Shown here: one piece after another, positions 1-9,044 of the stretch
Layout of the letters: each line of letters opens with the position of its first letter
Numbering within the stretch: the stretch's first letter is position 1
Source: Ectobius pallidus
Lineage: Eukaryota; Arthropoda; Insecta; Blattodea; Ectobiidae
NCBI GenBank assembly: GCA_964059195.1
Contig: CAXKWD010000007.1
Coordinates: 496,001 to 560,000, forward strand
Reading direction: 5' to 3'
Length of the DNA stretch: 64,000 bases
Position numbers and translations under genes: made by a program
Notes under the pieces: model-generated
Seen by the model: only the letters and a program-made list of their open reading frames with translations
Database searches by the model: none
What the model was told of the DNA's origin: nothing

Positions 1-891
1 TCTTGACAAATCCAAGATTGTGCGGGAGTGTTCCGTATCCTCCAGGTCCACTGCAAACATAGGATACGGATGGCCTTCACGCGACGTCATATTTCTGATG
101 TTTTTTACTGCGTAGCTTTTGGCCTTAAGGGCCTCGGCTACTGTGTCTGCGCTGGTTTCCCCTGGGACACCTCGGATGACAATTTTGAGAATTTTTTCCT
201 GCGCGTTGATTACTTTGAATGGGACCTGTTTGTCGCGCAGGAATTTCAGGAGGTTCGTGTAGTCTCTCCTGGTACTAGTACTCACTGCTGTACCTACTTT
301 ATTCAGTACACAGGTAATACTAAGGGGATGATACTGATTTTCGAACTCTTTGTTGAGACGAACCATATCACCTCGATATTCCCTGAGTATGGTGATGGGA
401 GGCAAATCCCGTGTTTGTTGTTGCATGTACTCAGTGTTGTGGGTGGGGGACCGGCCTGAACTCTCGGAGTGTGATTCCGAGATTCTATGGGAGGGTCTGG
501 AATTTTTACTGGCCGTGCCTTTACGTTTTCTTCTTACTACGGTTTTGAAGGGTACCTGCTCATCGGAGGATGAGTCCGATGCAAGCGTGTCCCTTGGCGG
601 TGATTTGGGGGGTGGGGGAGCCGGTGAAGCCGAGTGCGAGTTTTTCCTGCCTAAGGGCGTAGCATAGCGGACGCCAGAAGTGTCTGACTGAACAGATTCA
701 TCTGTGTCAACGCTATCGGAAGGGGGGCATGTGTTTACATGTGCTGTGCTCCTTGTAACACGTTTGTCTTTTGTTTCGTGTTTTTCTGCTGTTTGTGTAG
801 ATGGCGGTGTATTTTGTGTGAAGTTCAACTCTCGTCTGATGCCGGGGGGGTCCAGTACCTTCACTGATTTATTGGTTTTCTTTACCACCAT
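1..891 (-). CDS. LINE ORF1 (gag-like, PRE_C2HC-type), 3' end beyond window
   Basis: Reading the minus strand from the ATG at 891 gives 297 uninterrupted codons to the window edge, so the C-terminus lies outside. An in-frame TAA lies about nine codons upstream, which makes this ATG the first available start. The N-terminal half (about residues 1-170) is Ser/Pro/Lys-rich and looks disordered. From about residue 175 the protein becomes ordered, with segments such as LPPITILREYRGDMVRL, NLLKFLRDKQVPFKVINAQE and IVIRGVPGETSADTVAEALK. These resemble the region before the zinc knuckles (PRE_C2HC) of nucleic-acid-binding ORF1 proteins in Jockey/X-element LINEs. The family role is RNA binding and RNP formation during target-primed reverse transcription. 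The CCHC knuckles and ORF2 should lie left of the window. The open frame suggests a fairly young copy. The family call is inference from memory of the domain. Confidence 0.75.
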   Translation of the reverse strand, partial: MVVKKTNKSVKVLDPPGIRRELNFTQNTPPSTQTAEKHETKDKRVTRSTAHVNTCPPSDSVDTDESVQSDTSGVRYATPLGRKNSHSASPAPPPPKSPPRDTLASDSSSDEQVPFKTVVRRKRKGTASKNSRPSHRISESHSESSGRSPTHNTEYMQQQTRDLPPITILREYRGDMVRLNKEFENQYHPLSITCVLNKVGTAVSTSTRRDYTNLLKFLRDKQVPFKVINAQEKILKIVIRGVPGETSADTVAEALKAKSYAVKNIRNMTSREGHPYPMFAVDLEDTEHSRTILDLSR

Positions 892-1440
892 GTTGGAGTA
901 AAGAGAACCTGGGAGTTATTATTGTTAAGCGTTAAAAATATATATGTTAGGGAGATCTTAGTTACTACACTGGTCCCCTCCCCCACCGCTCGCCTTACCA
1001 GCAGCAGATGAAGGAGGCTAGAAGATTGCTTTTGTTGTCACCGTTAGGTTTCTGCAGGTACTTCAGACCAGACTTACACATAAGATTTACCACCTTATTT
1101 GGAGAAAACAAAATCACTGGCGTCTTGCAACTGCTGTCTTCAAAACAGGTGGACCTATGCGGGCCCGTGACGGGCGACAGGACGTGAAGGCTTAGCCCAG
1201 GGTGGGCTAGGGGGGAATGCTCTTTTGTGAAGAACTGCCGGCTTTATAAAGCCTAGCTACCCTTACAAGGGCTGCGCTGCAGCTGAGATAATTACGGTGT
1301 CTGCCTGTAACGCCGCTCCAGCGTGCACGTCCTTCCTCTTCGAAAGCCAGCTCGCTTCTCCAAAAGCTGAAAATCGTCACGAAATTAGTGACGTGTGACG
1401 GAACGGACTGCACAGAAAGCAATAAACTCAATGATTAGGC
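892..1440 (-). other. Probable 5' UTR / promoter region of the LINE
   Basis: This stretch lies immediately upstream (minus strand) of the LINE ORF1 start. It is GC-richer than its surroundings, especially 1140-1420, with motifs such as gggcccgtgacgggcgac. No convincing ORF is present; the one open frame at 1207-1431 (minus) has no recognisable content. A LINE 5' UTR carrying an internal promoter would be expected here, but its exact 5' boundary is not visible. The right part (1385-1438) is one arm of an imperfect inverted repeat with 1970-2010. Confidence 0.35.
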
Positions 1441-1866
1441 TTTTCCACGGTATCCTCTTGCTCTTTCTGCAATTGATTTCGGTTTTTTAAAGTCTGTGTG
1501 TGCCTTTTTATGAGATTTATAGTTTGCATAAGGCAAAATAGATTTTAATATAGGTTCATACGTATCAGTTCTATCATGCACTTCATTTAAAATCCTATGC
1601 GTTTTCTGCTACGACTTTGTTGATTATAGTGCTGTTCAACTTTTTTCAAAATGTACACAGTCAACGAAAAGAAAGATTCAGTGTAATTCTCGAGAAGGCG
1701 GTGGTTTTAACACACTTTACCAATGTCGGATAGTTTATTTAAATTTTGGACAAGCTTAATCATTGAGTTGAATCATTGAGTTTATTGTTTTAATGTTTGG
1801 ATGTTTTAATTTTTTTTAGTTTTGAAAATTTGTATTTTTTAATTTTGGATTTTTAATTTTGGATTT

Positions 1867-1950
1867 GCGCGGTAATCAACCTCCGGGTTCCATAAAATAG
1901 ATAATATACCTTAGGAATTGTCTATTGCCATTGAGGAAGTAATGTCTCAA
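1867..1950 (+). mobile_element. 3'-end fragment of an endonuclease-RT LINE
   Basis: The stretch beginning ggtaatcaacctccgggtt and continuing through attgtctattgccattgagg matches the 3' terminal region of the LINE family seen at 62393-62570 (minus) and 25380-26330 (minus). There the same words follow the coding end (a VCAAMNLRV-type C-terminus). Only about 80 bp survive and no coding capacity remains. The call is based on comparison within the window. Confidence 0.5.
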
Positions 1951-2089
1951 AAATTTCCTTTGATTACTCCTAATCATTGAGTTGTTTGTTTTCTGTGCAG
2001 TCCGCTCCGAAACACGTAGTTTTGAGTGTGACTGATTTTGTGACTGATTTCGTGACGTTTTAGTGTGACTGATTTCCCCGATTTACCCC

Positions 2090-2520
2090 AACCGCGAGAA
2101 AAGAAGTTTTACTTCAAAAATCCAAAAATTAAAAATTCAAAATTATAAATCTAAAAATCCAAAATTAAAAAATTAAAAATTCAAAGATCCAAAATTTAAA
2201 AAATCCAAAACTAAAAAATTCAAAAATCTAAAATTTAAAACCAAAATTAAAAACCCCAAATTCAAAATTTAACAATAAAAATAAAACATTAAAAATCGAA
2301 AGTTCCAAAATTAAAAAAAATTCAAATCGAAAATTTCAAAATTAAAAAATTAAAGGATCAAAAATTTAAAAATCCAAAATTTAAATAGTCCAAAAACCCA
2401 ATATTAAAAAGTCCAACAACCCAAAAGTGAAAAAATCCAATAATCCAAAATTGAAAAAGTCCAAAAATTAAAACAAGTTTCACTTCTGTCGCGTGGCGTT
2501 CTACGCACACTTTTTTTTTT
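2090..2520. repeat. Low-complexity A-rich block between GAAGTTTCACTTC-type termini
   Basis: From about 2100 to 2480 the sequence is a degenerate run of short words such as aaaattcaaaaatcc, probably an expanded simple repeat. It is flanked by agaagttttacttc (about 2102) and aagtttcacttctgtcgcg (about 2475). The right flank, continuing to about 2512, is found inverted at 14290-14335, so it is a dispersed terminal module. The block may be a non-autonomous element whose interior is simple repeat. No gene is seen. Confidence 0.5.
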
Positions 2521-2569
2521 TGCACACGTAATGTCTTTCACACACATCCAGAAAAACGCGTTAATGTGC

Positions 2570-2677
2570 TCAGTATGGGGTGTGACCACCTCTGGCAGCA
2601 ATACAGGCCTTACAACGGCGTGGCATGCTGTGAATAATATCATCAATCTGAATTTGAGGCAATAATGCCCATTCTTT
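2570..2677 (-). pseudogene. Tc1-like transposase, C-terminal relic
   Basis: On the minus strand, codons from 2677 to the TGA at 2572-2570 encode KEWALLPQIQ followed by IDDIIHSMPRRCKACIAARG and GHTPY. This is the hallmark C-terminus of Tc1-family transposases (W..IPQ..I..LI.SMPRR...I.A.GGHT.Y). Only about 35 residues are recognisable. The DDE core that should lie upstream (to the right) is missing, replaced by a poly-T/A stretch and unrelated sequence. It is a non-functional remnant of a cut-and-paste transposon with a DD34E catalytic domain. Confidence 0.85.
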
Positions 2678-3204
2678 AATTTTTTTTTTGTATAGATAAG
2701 CTTTTGCACAAATGAAGTACGTGTGTCAGAAGGACTTACCTGGTATTTTACTACTGTGAATATCGGACTGGAACCAAAACAACTCCAAAGTGCTGGGGGG
2801 CCAATGCGCGAAGACAGAAAGAATTTTCAAGACCTGACCTGCTGTACTGAAGCAATCGATAAACATGCAACTTTAGAAATGTTGGCATTATTTATTGAAG
2901 CGCGTTTTGCTAAATGTAATCACAGATGACCCCGTCCAGTTCTCATGTTTATTTCAAAGAGGATTTCCTTTATATTCCAGCTATACAGAGCCAGGCTTCC
3001 TTTACGATTTGCTTTCTTTTGATACAGGAGCTCCAGCGTTCTTCACTTGCATTTCCATTTTGTTCTCTGCACCAAACAAGACAACGCTTGATGAAGGAAA
3101 CTCAATTACTGTATACATCATAAAAGATCGGGGAAATTTAGTAAGGATATTTCTCAGGTCTGTTTAAGTATTCATGGAATATACATGCTTAAATAATATA
3201 GCCT

Positions 3205-3352
3205 CAACTCTGGCAGTTCTAAGAAGGAAACCTGAAGTAAACAAAAACCAGTAGGCCTACATATGTCTCATTCTAGCACATTACTTGTATGACTTAAGAG
3301 TGAGACAGACATATCGGTATTTGTTTACTTCGTTTTTCTAGCTCGTGTCGGG
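3205..3352 (+). mobile_element. Foldback MITE, copy 1
   Basis: Inverted arms begin aagaaggaaacctgaagtaa (3221) and end ttgtttacttcgtttttct (about 3340). The loop carries agcacattacttgtatgac, which also occurs in the copies at 55.1 and 58.9 kb. The flanks ctctggcagttct and agctcgtgtcg recur, inverted, around the 24.2 kb copy, so the mobile unit is slightly larger than the hairpin. It has no coding capacity. Confidence 0.7.
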
Positions 3353-3446
3353 TTTAGGTCTACTCTGTGAACAAGTCTCCAAGATACAAAGCTATTCAAT
3401 ACCAATGCGAGAAGACCTTGTAAAAATGCTGTACATAGTGTAACGG

Positions 3447-4324
3447 TTTTAGGTAGATTTCGAAGAAAAATCTACCTATTGCAATGGATACCATGTTTTG
3501 ATTTTCGAAAAATTCTTTCATATCTTTACGTTTCATGCCTCCCTAAGTACAAAACCACCGCCTGTTCAAAAAAAAAATGTGATATTTATATATATTTTTT
3601 TATATATATTTATATACATATTTATATATAGGCCTATATTTATATCTTTACACGATAGCGGCCGTAATTTTGAAGATATTTGAACCAAATTTTATTATGT
3701 TATTTCTAGGCCCAATAGTTCGGACAAGTTCGTTAATGAGCAAAATTGGCCCAAGGGGGTGGTCGGGGGAGGGGATTGAAATTTTAAAACATTTTTATCT
3801 CGGCCCCTATGAAGTATAGAGGGAAACTTTGCTTGAATAAATTAGAGTACTCCCTATGGAGTTCACAGTGACACCAATGATTCGGGGGTTCGAGTGAGGG
3901 TGGGGGTGGGGGATGAAAATTCGAAACTTTTTGAAACCACGTCTTGTGGGGTATCGTTGAAAAGCTCTTGGTGAGTACTCTACAAATCAATAAATAGTTT
4001 CTTGATAGCTCTCATATGACGCGAGATTTTAATGTTTGAAAATAATAACACTTAAAAGAATTATTATAATATCATAATTTTGTCTTGTTTAGCGGCTTTG
4101 CTAATTTTATTCATTGGTAATCTTGCGCACGGCCTCCCAGAATATTATATCCTATGCTTGTTGTCAAAACAAATGATTGTAGGCTCTTCCTCTTTACCGA
4201 ATTCAGTTCTTATTACTGCAGGTTTGCCATGCCAAGGCTAAAGAAGAAGAGTGCTATGCAGCGACAATAAATTAAACCAAAAGCACTTCGAAATCTACCT
4301 CCGCCTGTAGGCCTGCCTAAAGGG
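3447..4324 (+). repeat. Dispersed 0.8-0.9 kb repeat, copy 1
   Basis: Nearly the same sequence occurs at 34973-35763 in the same orientation. Short inverted ends are visible: aggtagatttcgaag at 3451-3465 and its reverse complement at 4286-4300. The left end also folds into a small hairpin (ggtagattt...aaatctacc). The interior contains a G-rich stretch (agggggtggtcgg, gggtgggggtggggg) and an AT stretch near 3580-3640 that differs in length between copies. Open frames inside (for example minus 3784-3990) are shared by both copies but look like low-complexity translation, not protein. It is probably a non-autonomous DNA transposon; the superfamily is unknown. Confidence 0.7.
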
Positions 4325-4351
4325 ATTTTTTTTATTTCAGCTGTGTATATA

Positions 4352-4584
4352 CATTGAACTATTGATTGTGAATTATGAGTATTTTATGGAGTAAATTTCA
4401 ACTGGTATTAATTTGAATGGCTGAAATGGTAAGGATGATTCGTGGTATCTAAATATTCCAATCGACATTTCCTTTACGACTGGGAAAACCATGAAAAAAC
4501 CCATGTCAAATTGGCCGGGCACGGGATTTGAACCTGGGACCTCCCGAATGCGAAGACGTTACCATCTCCGCCACCTCGCACGGT
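4352..4584 (-). mobile_element. tRNA-derived SINE (family 1), full-length-like
   Basis: Read on the minus strand, the head has a tRNA-like A box around 4563-4575 (tggcggagatgg) and a B box at 4534-4524 (ggttcaaatcc), close to the RNA polymerase III internal promoter consensus. It is followed by a conserved tRNA-unrelated body (aatttgacatgggtttt, gttgaaatttactccataaa) and a tail with caata repeats. The same body occurs at 6905-7441 and 23113-23325. It would be mobilised by a LINE partner. It sits directly next to the end of the 3447-4324 repeat. Confidence 0.75.
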
Positions 4585-4730
4585 ATTTTGATTTTTAGAG
4601 TTACGAACTACGAAGTGAGTCTAATCCAAACCTAAACTCTTTATAAGCATAATAGAGAGCCCAATCGGGTGTTTAGAGGGGAAATCACTTCTTAACGGCA
4701 CGGCATGTAGCCTAATGTATTTATACTAGT

Positions 4731-5034
4731 CGGGAAGAACATAATCTGAATATTCGAAAACAGTGTGCTTAGGAAAATATTTGGCCCTAACAGAGATGAA
4801 AATGGGGACTGCAGAAAACTGCATAACGACGAGCTTCATGATCTGTACTCTTCACCGGATATAGTAAGAGTAATTAAATCACGGAGGATGAAATGGGGGA
4901 GGAAAGACATATCTGAAAAATACCGACTGGGAGAACCAAAGGAAAAAGACCACTTGGATTACCTAGACGTAGATGGGAGGACAAATGTTAACTTAAGTTA
5001 CACCAGTGATTGGATAACAATTTGGAATAGATAA
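4731..5034 (+). pseudogene. LINE endonuclease-reverse transcriptase, C-terminal fragment
   Basis: The reading frame from about 4765 encodes VLRKIFGPNRDENGDCRKLH followed by ELHDLYSSPDIVRVIKSRR. This is the well-known region after the RT domain in insect endonuclease-RT LINEs. The upstream codons REEHNLNI (4733 onward) belong to the same protein but are in a different frame, so there is a frameshift near 4755. After about residue 50 the normal WAGHVARM-type continuation has decayed, and the frame stops at 5034. It is a 5'-truncated, broken relic. The same family is present at 25380-26330 and 62393-62570. Confidence 0.8.
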
Positions 5035-5254
5035 ATTAAGTGTGAAAAATTACTTTGTTTACATTGAAAACTTTTCTATATGAAACATGCCTATAGCAAA
5101 AATATTAGAATTTGATGTATCATATTTAACTTGTACTTAAGTAAGTTCACCTAGCATTCCAACAAATGGAGGAATAGTCTTGACAACTGATTTTGTAACA
5201 TTATATTTATAATTTGCGTATGAAACATTTTCAATATTAATAACTGCACAAATG

Positions 5255-5526
5255 AATTCGCGGGTGCGTGGGCAAAAAGAGTTAAGTCCACCATCCTCAA
5301 AAATTGATAGCCTATAAATGTCCATAGAGTTATAGATAAAAATGTGCTCTACATTTGTGTTAAGTCCAGTAAGTCATATTAAAAATTGTACGGTAGTTAA
5401 GGATGTGTGCCTCATGGGTTTATCCACCTCTAAAGCTATGTTGGGTTGTTATAGTGTGTTAAGTCACTCTAATTCTCAGTAATAAGAAAGTGGACTTAAC
5501 TCTCTTTGCCTGCGCACCCCCGAATT
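5255..5526. mobile_element. 272-bp MITE with ~37-bp terminal inverted repeats
   Basis: The left end (aattcgcgggtgcgtgggca, continuing to 5291 with gagttaagtccac) is matched in inverse by the right end (gtggacttaactctctttgc at 5490, continuing to 5526). The arms are about 37 bp with few mismatches. The interior has no coding capacity. A target-site duplication could not be decided, so the superfamily is unknown. Confidence 0.7.
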
Positions 5527-6135
5527 GTATAATTATTTATAAGTCTTCATATTTACAGAAAATAAATAAATAAATAAAAAGATCCTGCGCTCTTATGACA
5601 ATTTACAAGAGTTATGGATGTAAGAACTGAGAAACTAATATTGTCCATATTTAGGGCAAAGAAAGTTATGTGGGTATATCATAAGCTTTTACATGATTTA
5701 TTTTAGTTTTATTTATATTTGACTAGACTGTAAGGTCATCGCTGTATGGAACTACAAAGTTACTCCGGGTGATAAGTGTTCCTTGTGGTGCTGTGCTGGG
5801 GTCCCACAGGGCTACCAACTTTCACAACATTTCCCTCGGTTTATAGTCCACCTTACATGTAAGCATTACGCAGAATCTCCAGGGCCATATCATGTGTTGA
5901 TGATATAGGAGAATATGTAAAGGTAAATAAAAGCGGGTTCAATGAAAAATAGGTTACTGTACAGGGTGTCCAGAATAAAGAGGACCTCGAGAAGACGGAG
6001 CAAAGACCACGCGGCATTAAACAAAACAGAGAACACAGCTACTTTATTGATATTGAGTAAATCGTGCAAAATATGTTGACCAAACTTGCTCACATATACG
6101 TGTTAACGAATAATTAAATAGATTAAGAAAGAAAA

Positions 6136-6640
6136 TAAAATCAGGTAAACTGATGTAACAAAGTGCCAGTATGCTTATGTTTAATCAGTAAAAAGTTAAT
6201 TGGAATTATGATATGCAGAGAATAAGTTATTTTTGTTACTGATTTCCGAGTTAAGCTCCAGATCGATTCATTACGCAGGACTTACGGAAGAACAAATGTC
6301 TAAAGTTTGATTCTTAACCTTAATTGAAACTCTTATACAATGATATAAGACATTCTTAAAATATGTCAACATTTCACAAAATACACTGGCAAAAATTTTA
6401 ATGATGTAAGTATAGCCTACGATTCACTGACATGTTTGTTTTAAGTTTAAACTAGCCGTATACGTTATGAACGAATAAAATTCAATATGAACTCAATCTG
6501 TCAGGAATTGCATTGCACAAAAGCGTTTTAAGTGAAAAATGCATTAAAGTATAATGTAGATATCGATACCTGTACACTTCAAAAGAATGCACAATATTAT
6601 ATCAACTGCTTCGTTTAATTATTCAAAGTCTAGACTTGTA
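6136..6640 (+). mobile_element. R1 repeat family, copy A (3' end uncertain)
   Basis: It starts with the family signature aaatcaggtaaactgatg / aagtgccagtatg (6161) and continues with aattatgatatgcagagaat and gagttaagctccagatcga. The stretch to about 6420 matches the right half of the 47.4-49.3 kb copy (aaatatgtcaacatttcac). This copy lacks the tRNA-like insert of the 20, 27 and 50 kb copies. It abuts an oppositely oriented R1 end at about 6630. Here R1 is simply my label for this window-wide family. Confidence 0.6.
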
Positions 6641-6904
6641 TGGTAAGAGATTGTGTGAGGGACGGGAAAATGTTTGTCCGTCTCTGTCCCCGTTCTGCAC
6701 GCGCGATAACTCAAATACGGTTTATTGGATTTTCACGAAACTTGGTATACGCATTTATAACGTCCATGACAAGAAGCCTATTGATATTGAACTAAATCGA
6801 TTGACCGGTACCCAATCAAATGCAAATCAGTTCTCATGACAACGTATTGTTTTACAGTGTTCATATACGGTTTTGGAAGTTGAAATACAGTGTTAGCTTT
6901 GACA
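6630..6904 (-). mobile_element. R1 repeat family, terminal part in reverse orientation
   Basis: The stretch from cttgtatggtaagagattgt through ctcaaatacggtttattgga and aatcgattgaccggtacc is the reverse complement of the right end of the 27.6, 49.0 and 50.4 kb R1 copies. The further word cggttttggaag matches the R1 segment before it. Together with copy A it forms a tail-to-tail arrangement. It has no genuine coding sequence; the small open frame reflects the conserved repeat words. Confidence 0.6.
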
Positions 6905-7441
6905 AATAACACCGAGAGGGTAACGTCTTGAACTTGCCTTCGGGAGGTCCCACTTTCAAAACTGTGGCCGGCCAATTTGACATGGGTTTTCTCATGGTTT
7001 CCTTTGTCGTAAAGGTAAATGCCGAATTTTATATTTAACTAACTAACTCCGTGGCGCTAACATCTCAGGAGGGACAAGGCCTACCACCCGACCGCTACGT
7101 CATCTACCACAGGCACAGGAATGTGTTTAGCATGCCGACACCCACGACCATTAATGGTGGTTTCCATGACCGGAGCCGCTGCTTCTCTATCAAGTAGCTC
7201 CTCAATTTGAATCACGAGGCTGAGTGCACCCCTACCAGACCTCCCAACCTCAGAAAAATCCGAAGAGGTACCGGGGATCGGATCTGTAGTCAGGGACGCT
7301 AATCACAACACTACGCCGGCGGTCGAATTAGATATTTACTTACCATGAATCATGCTTACCATTTTATCCTGTCTCATATCAATTTAAATTAACATCAGTT
7401 GAAATTTACTCCATAAAAATTAATCAATAATAGAAACAATG
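6905..7441 (+). mobile_element. tRNA-derived SINE (family 1) split by another SINE
   Basis: The head and body (6905-7037) include gagggtaacgtctt, a degraded B-box region, and aatttgacatgggttttc. The body resumes at 7325-7441 with gatatttacttaccatgaat and gttgaaatttactccataaa. The two parts join into the same consensus as the uninterrupted copies at 23.1 kb and 4.4 kb. The insert is 7038-7324. Confidence 0.7.
7038..7324 (-). mobile_element. Second SINE-like insertion (family 2) with target-site duplication
   Basis: This 287-bp insert interrupts SINE family 1 and is flanked by near-identical 14-mers: gaattttatattta (7024-7037) and gaattagatattta (7325-7338). Read on the minus strand from 7324, it has a tRNA-like start (gtagtgttgtgattagcgtc) and a B-box-like gatccgatccccgg, so it is probably also tRNA-derived. 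Retroposition is inferred from the long target duplication. No A-rich tail was clearly seen. Confidence 0.55.
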
Positions 7442-8193
7442 TCTCAGCCTCATTGGACCTTTTCTTGGAGTTTTCTCTGCCAATTGGTTCTCCTTTCGAA
7501 TATGTTCGACTATCTCTTCTGTGACAGAAACATTTCCTAAGTTTTACAGTTAAGAAGCGCTGGGTGACGGATATGGTGCCAGTAAGTCTGGGTCTTCCAC
7601 AGGTTCTTATTATTTCACAAACCTGTGATTATAATTTACAATTCGCGTTCATCTAAAAAACTAAGGATTTTGATGTATTATAATTTCTTATGAATCCATT
7701 TAACTTAAATAGTTTAAATCAATTAATTAATCAATTTTATGGTCCAAAATGTCAAAAGATTCGCGTTAAAATGTCGTTGTAATGATGTGTTTTTAAAAGT
7801 GAGTCCAATATCTGATATTGGCATAATAACTGTTCAAACATTGCCACTGTTGGTTATTTTCTGATGTCTGTCATTCTATCATCTCAAGATGTTAAGGGAC
7901 ATGGGAAAAGTAGTTAGGCCTACATTACTGAGATAATACCTCATGTTATACACATTCCAGGTCGCCTAAACATTTCTAGAGATTTACTATCGAAGTTGCA
8001 TATAACAAGCAAAATCTTGAGTATATAGAAATTCTAGCTTCATGTGCTACGAGGTCGCAGTTCTGAAGCTAGATTTAAAGACTGGACAGAAACTCGCGGA
8101 CGTAATTATTACAAATTCGCAAGCTGTTGATTAATGCTCCAGCCATTAAGAAGAGAATAAATGTTGTACCGGTATGTAATTTTCATGAAATAA
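7442..8193. other. Unassigned AT-rich stretch
   Basis: No coding, RNA or repeat structure was recognised here. Short words such as aggcctacattac recur elsewhere in the window but are not diagnostic. Confidence 0.4.
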
Positions 8194-9044
8194 TCTCTAT
8201 ATATATAAAAGGCTTTGTCCTGACTGACTGACTAACAGGAATCAACGTACAGCCTAAACTATAACAGGTAGAGACTTGGAATTTTGATAGTACCTTCGTT
8301 TCATAATGTAGATGCTCACTGAGAAAGGATTTTGAAAAATTCTGATTCTAAATGCCAAATATTAAATGTTTTTGAAAATACTTAATCCCTTTTTACATAG
8401 AATTATCGAAACAAATTCACAGAACATATTGTTGCCAATGGTATAGGTGGGTTTGGATTAAATGAAATGGATGTTTGACAAATCAGAGAAGGTATCATTA
8501 TAATTCATATTAGGCCTATCTGTATTAATAAAAGGAATTGTCCTCGATGTCCAGCGAAATCTACTGAACGCAGAGATCTGAAATTTTAAACATAGGTGGG
8601 CTGAAGGGTCGGAAAATGCACCTCCAAGCCGGAATTTTAATTTTAGTTTTCGTTCGTGAGTTATGAGTGAAAAACGGGCAAAAAACGTGCATTTTGTGCG
8701 TTTTCAAAACATAAGTTTTCAGTCATACATTTCAATGTCAAATCAATTACAGTTGGCTTTGGCTATTTTTGTCATACCTTGAAAATAAAACTTTCGCGAT
8801 CGCTTGAATGTTGTAAGCCCTAAATATGGTCAAACGTTGTTTTATTTGGACGAATCTCACTATGCAGAGGTTTTCTGGGCCAAGAAACTCGAATCTGAGG
8901 TCGCTTTTACCAGACGATGCTATCTAATCGTGGTATGAAGTCCACGTGATTTAGGAGTTAATAAATATAATGATTTTACTATTATGCTCTTAATTTTTAA
9001 TTTTTGAAATAATTATCGCGGGCGAAGCCGCGGGCACATGCTAG
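8194..9044 (+). mobile_element. Non-autonomous Helitron, copy 1 (851 bp)
   Basis: The 5' end is TC (tctctatatatataaaagg) preceded by A. The 3' end is a GC-rich hairpin (gcgggcgaagccgc) followed about 10 bp later by CTAG and then T. Insertion between A and T without target duplication is the Helitron signature. It has the same length (851 bp) as the copy at 30491-31341 and is nearly identical to it. At about 8520 the sequence switches to a second Helitron-like 5' motif (tattaataaaaggaattgtc), suggesting fusion of two related elements. There is no Rep/helicase ORF. A protein-like block near 8815-8940 carries a stop in this copy. Confidence 0.85.

Noticed and set aside
3784..3990. Minus-strand open frame with a proline run, repeated at 35210-35410
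   Set aside because: Conserved only because the whole 0.8-0.9 kb repeat is conserved. The proline run translates a G-rich low-complexity stretch, and indels between copies shift the frame.
4524..4584. Possible tRNA gene
   Set aside because: A and B boxes are present but no cloverleaf with an acceptor stem can be formed. The conserved body downstream shows it is a SINE.
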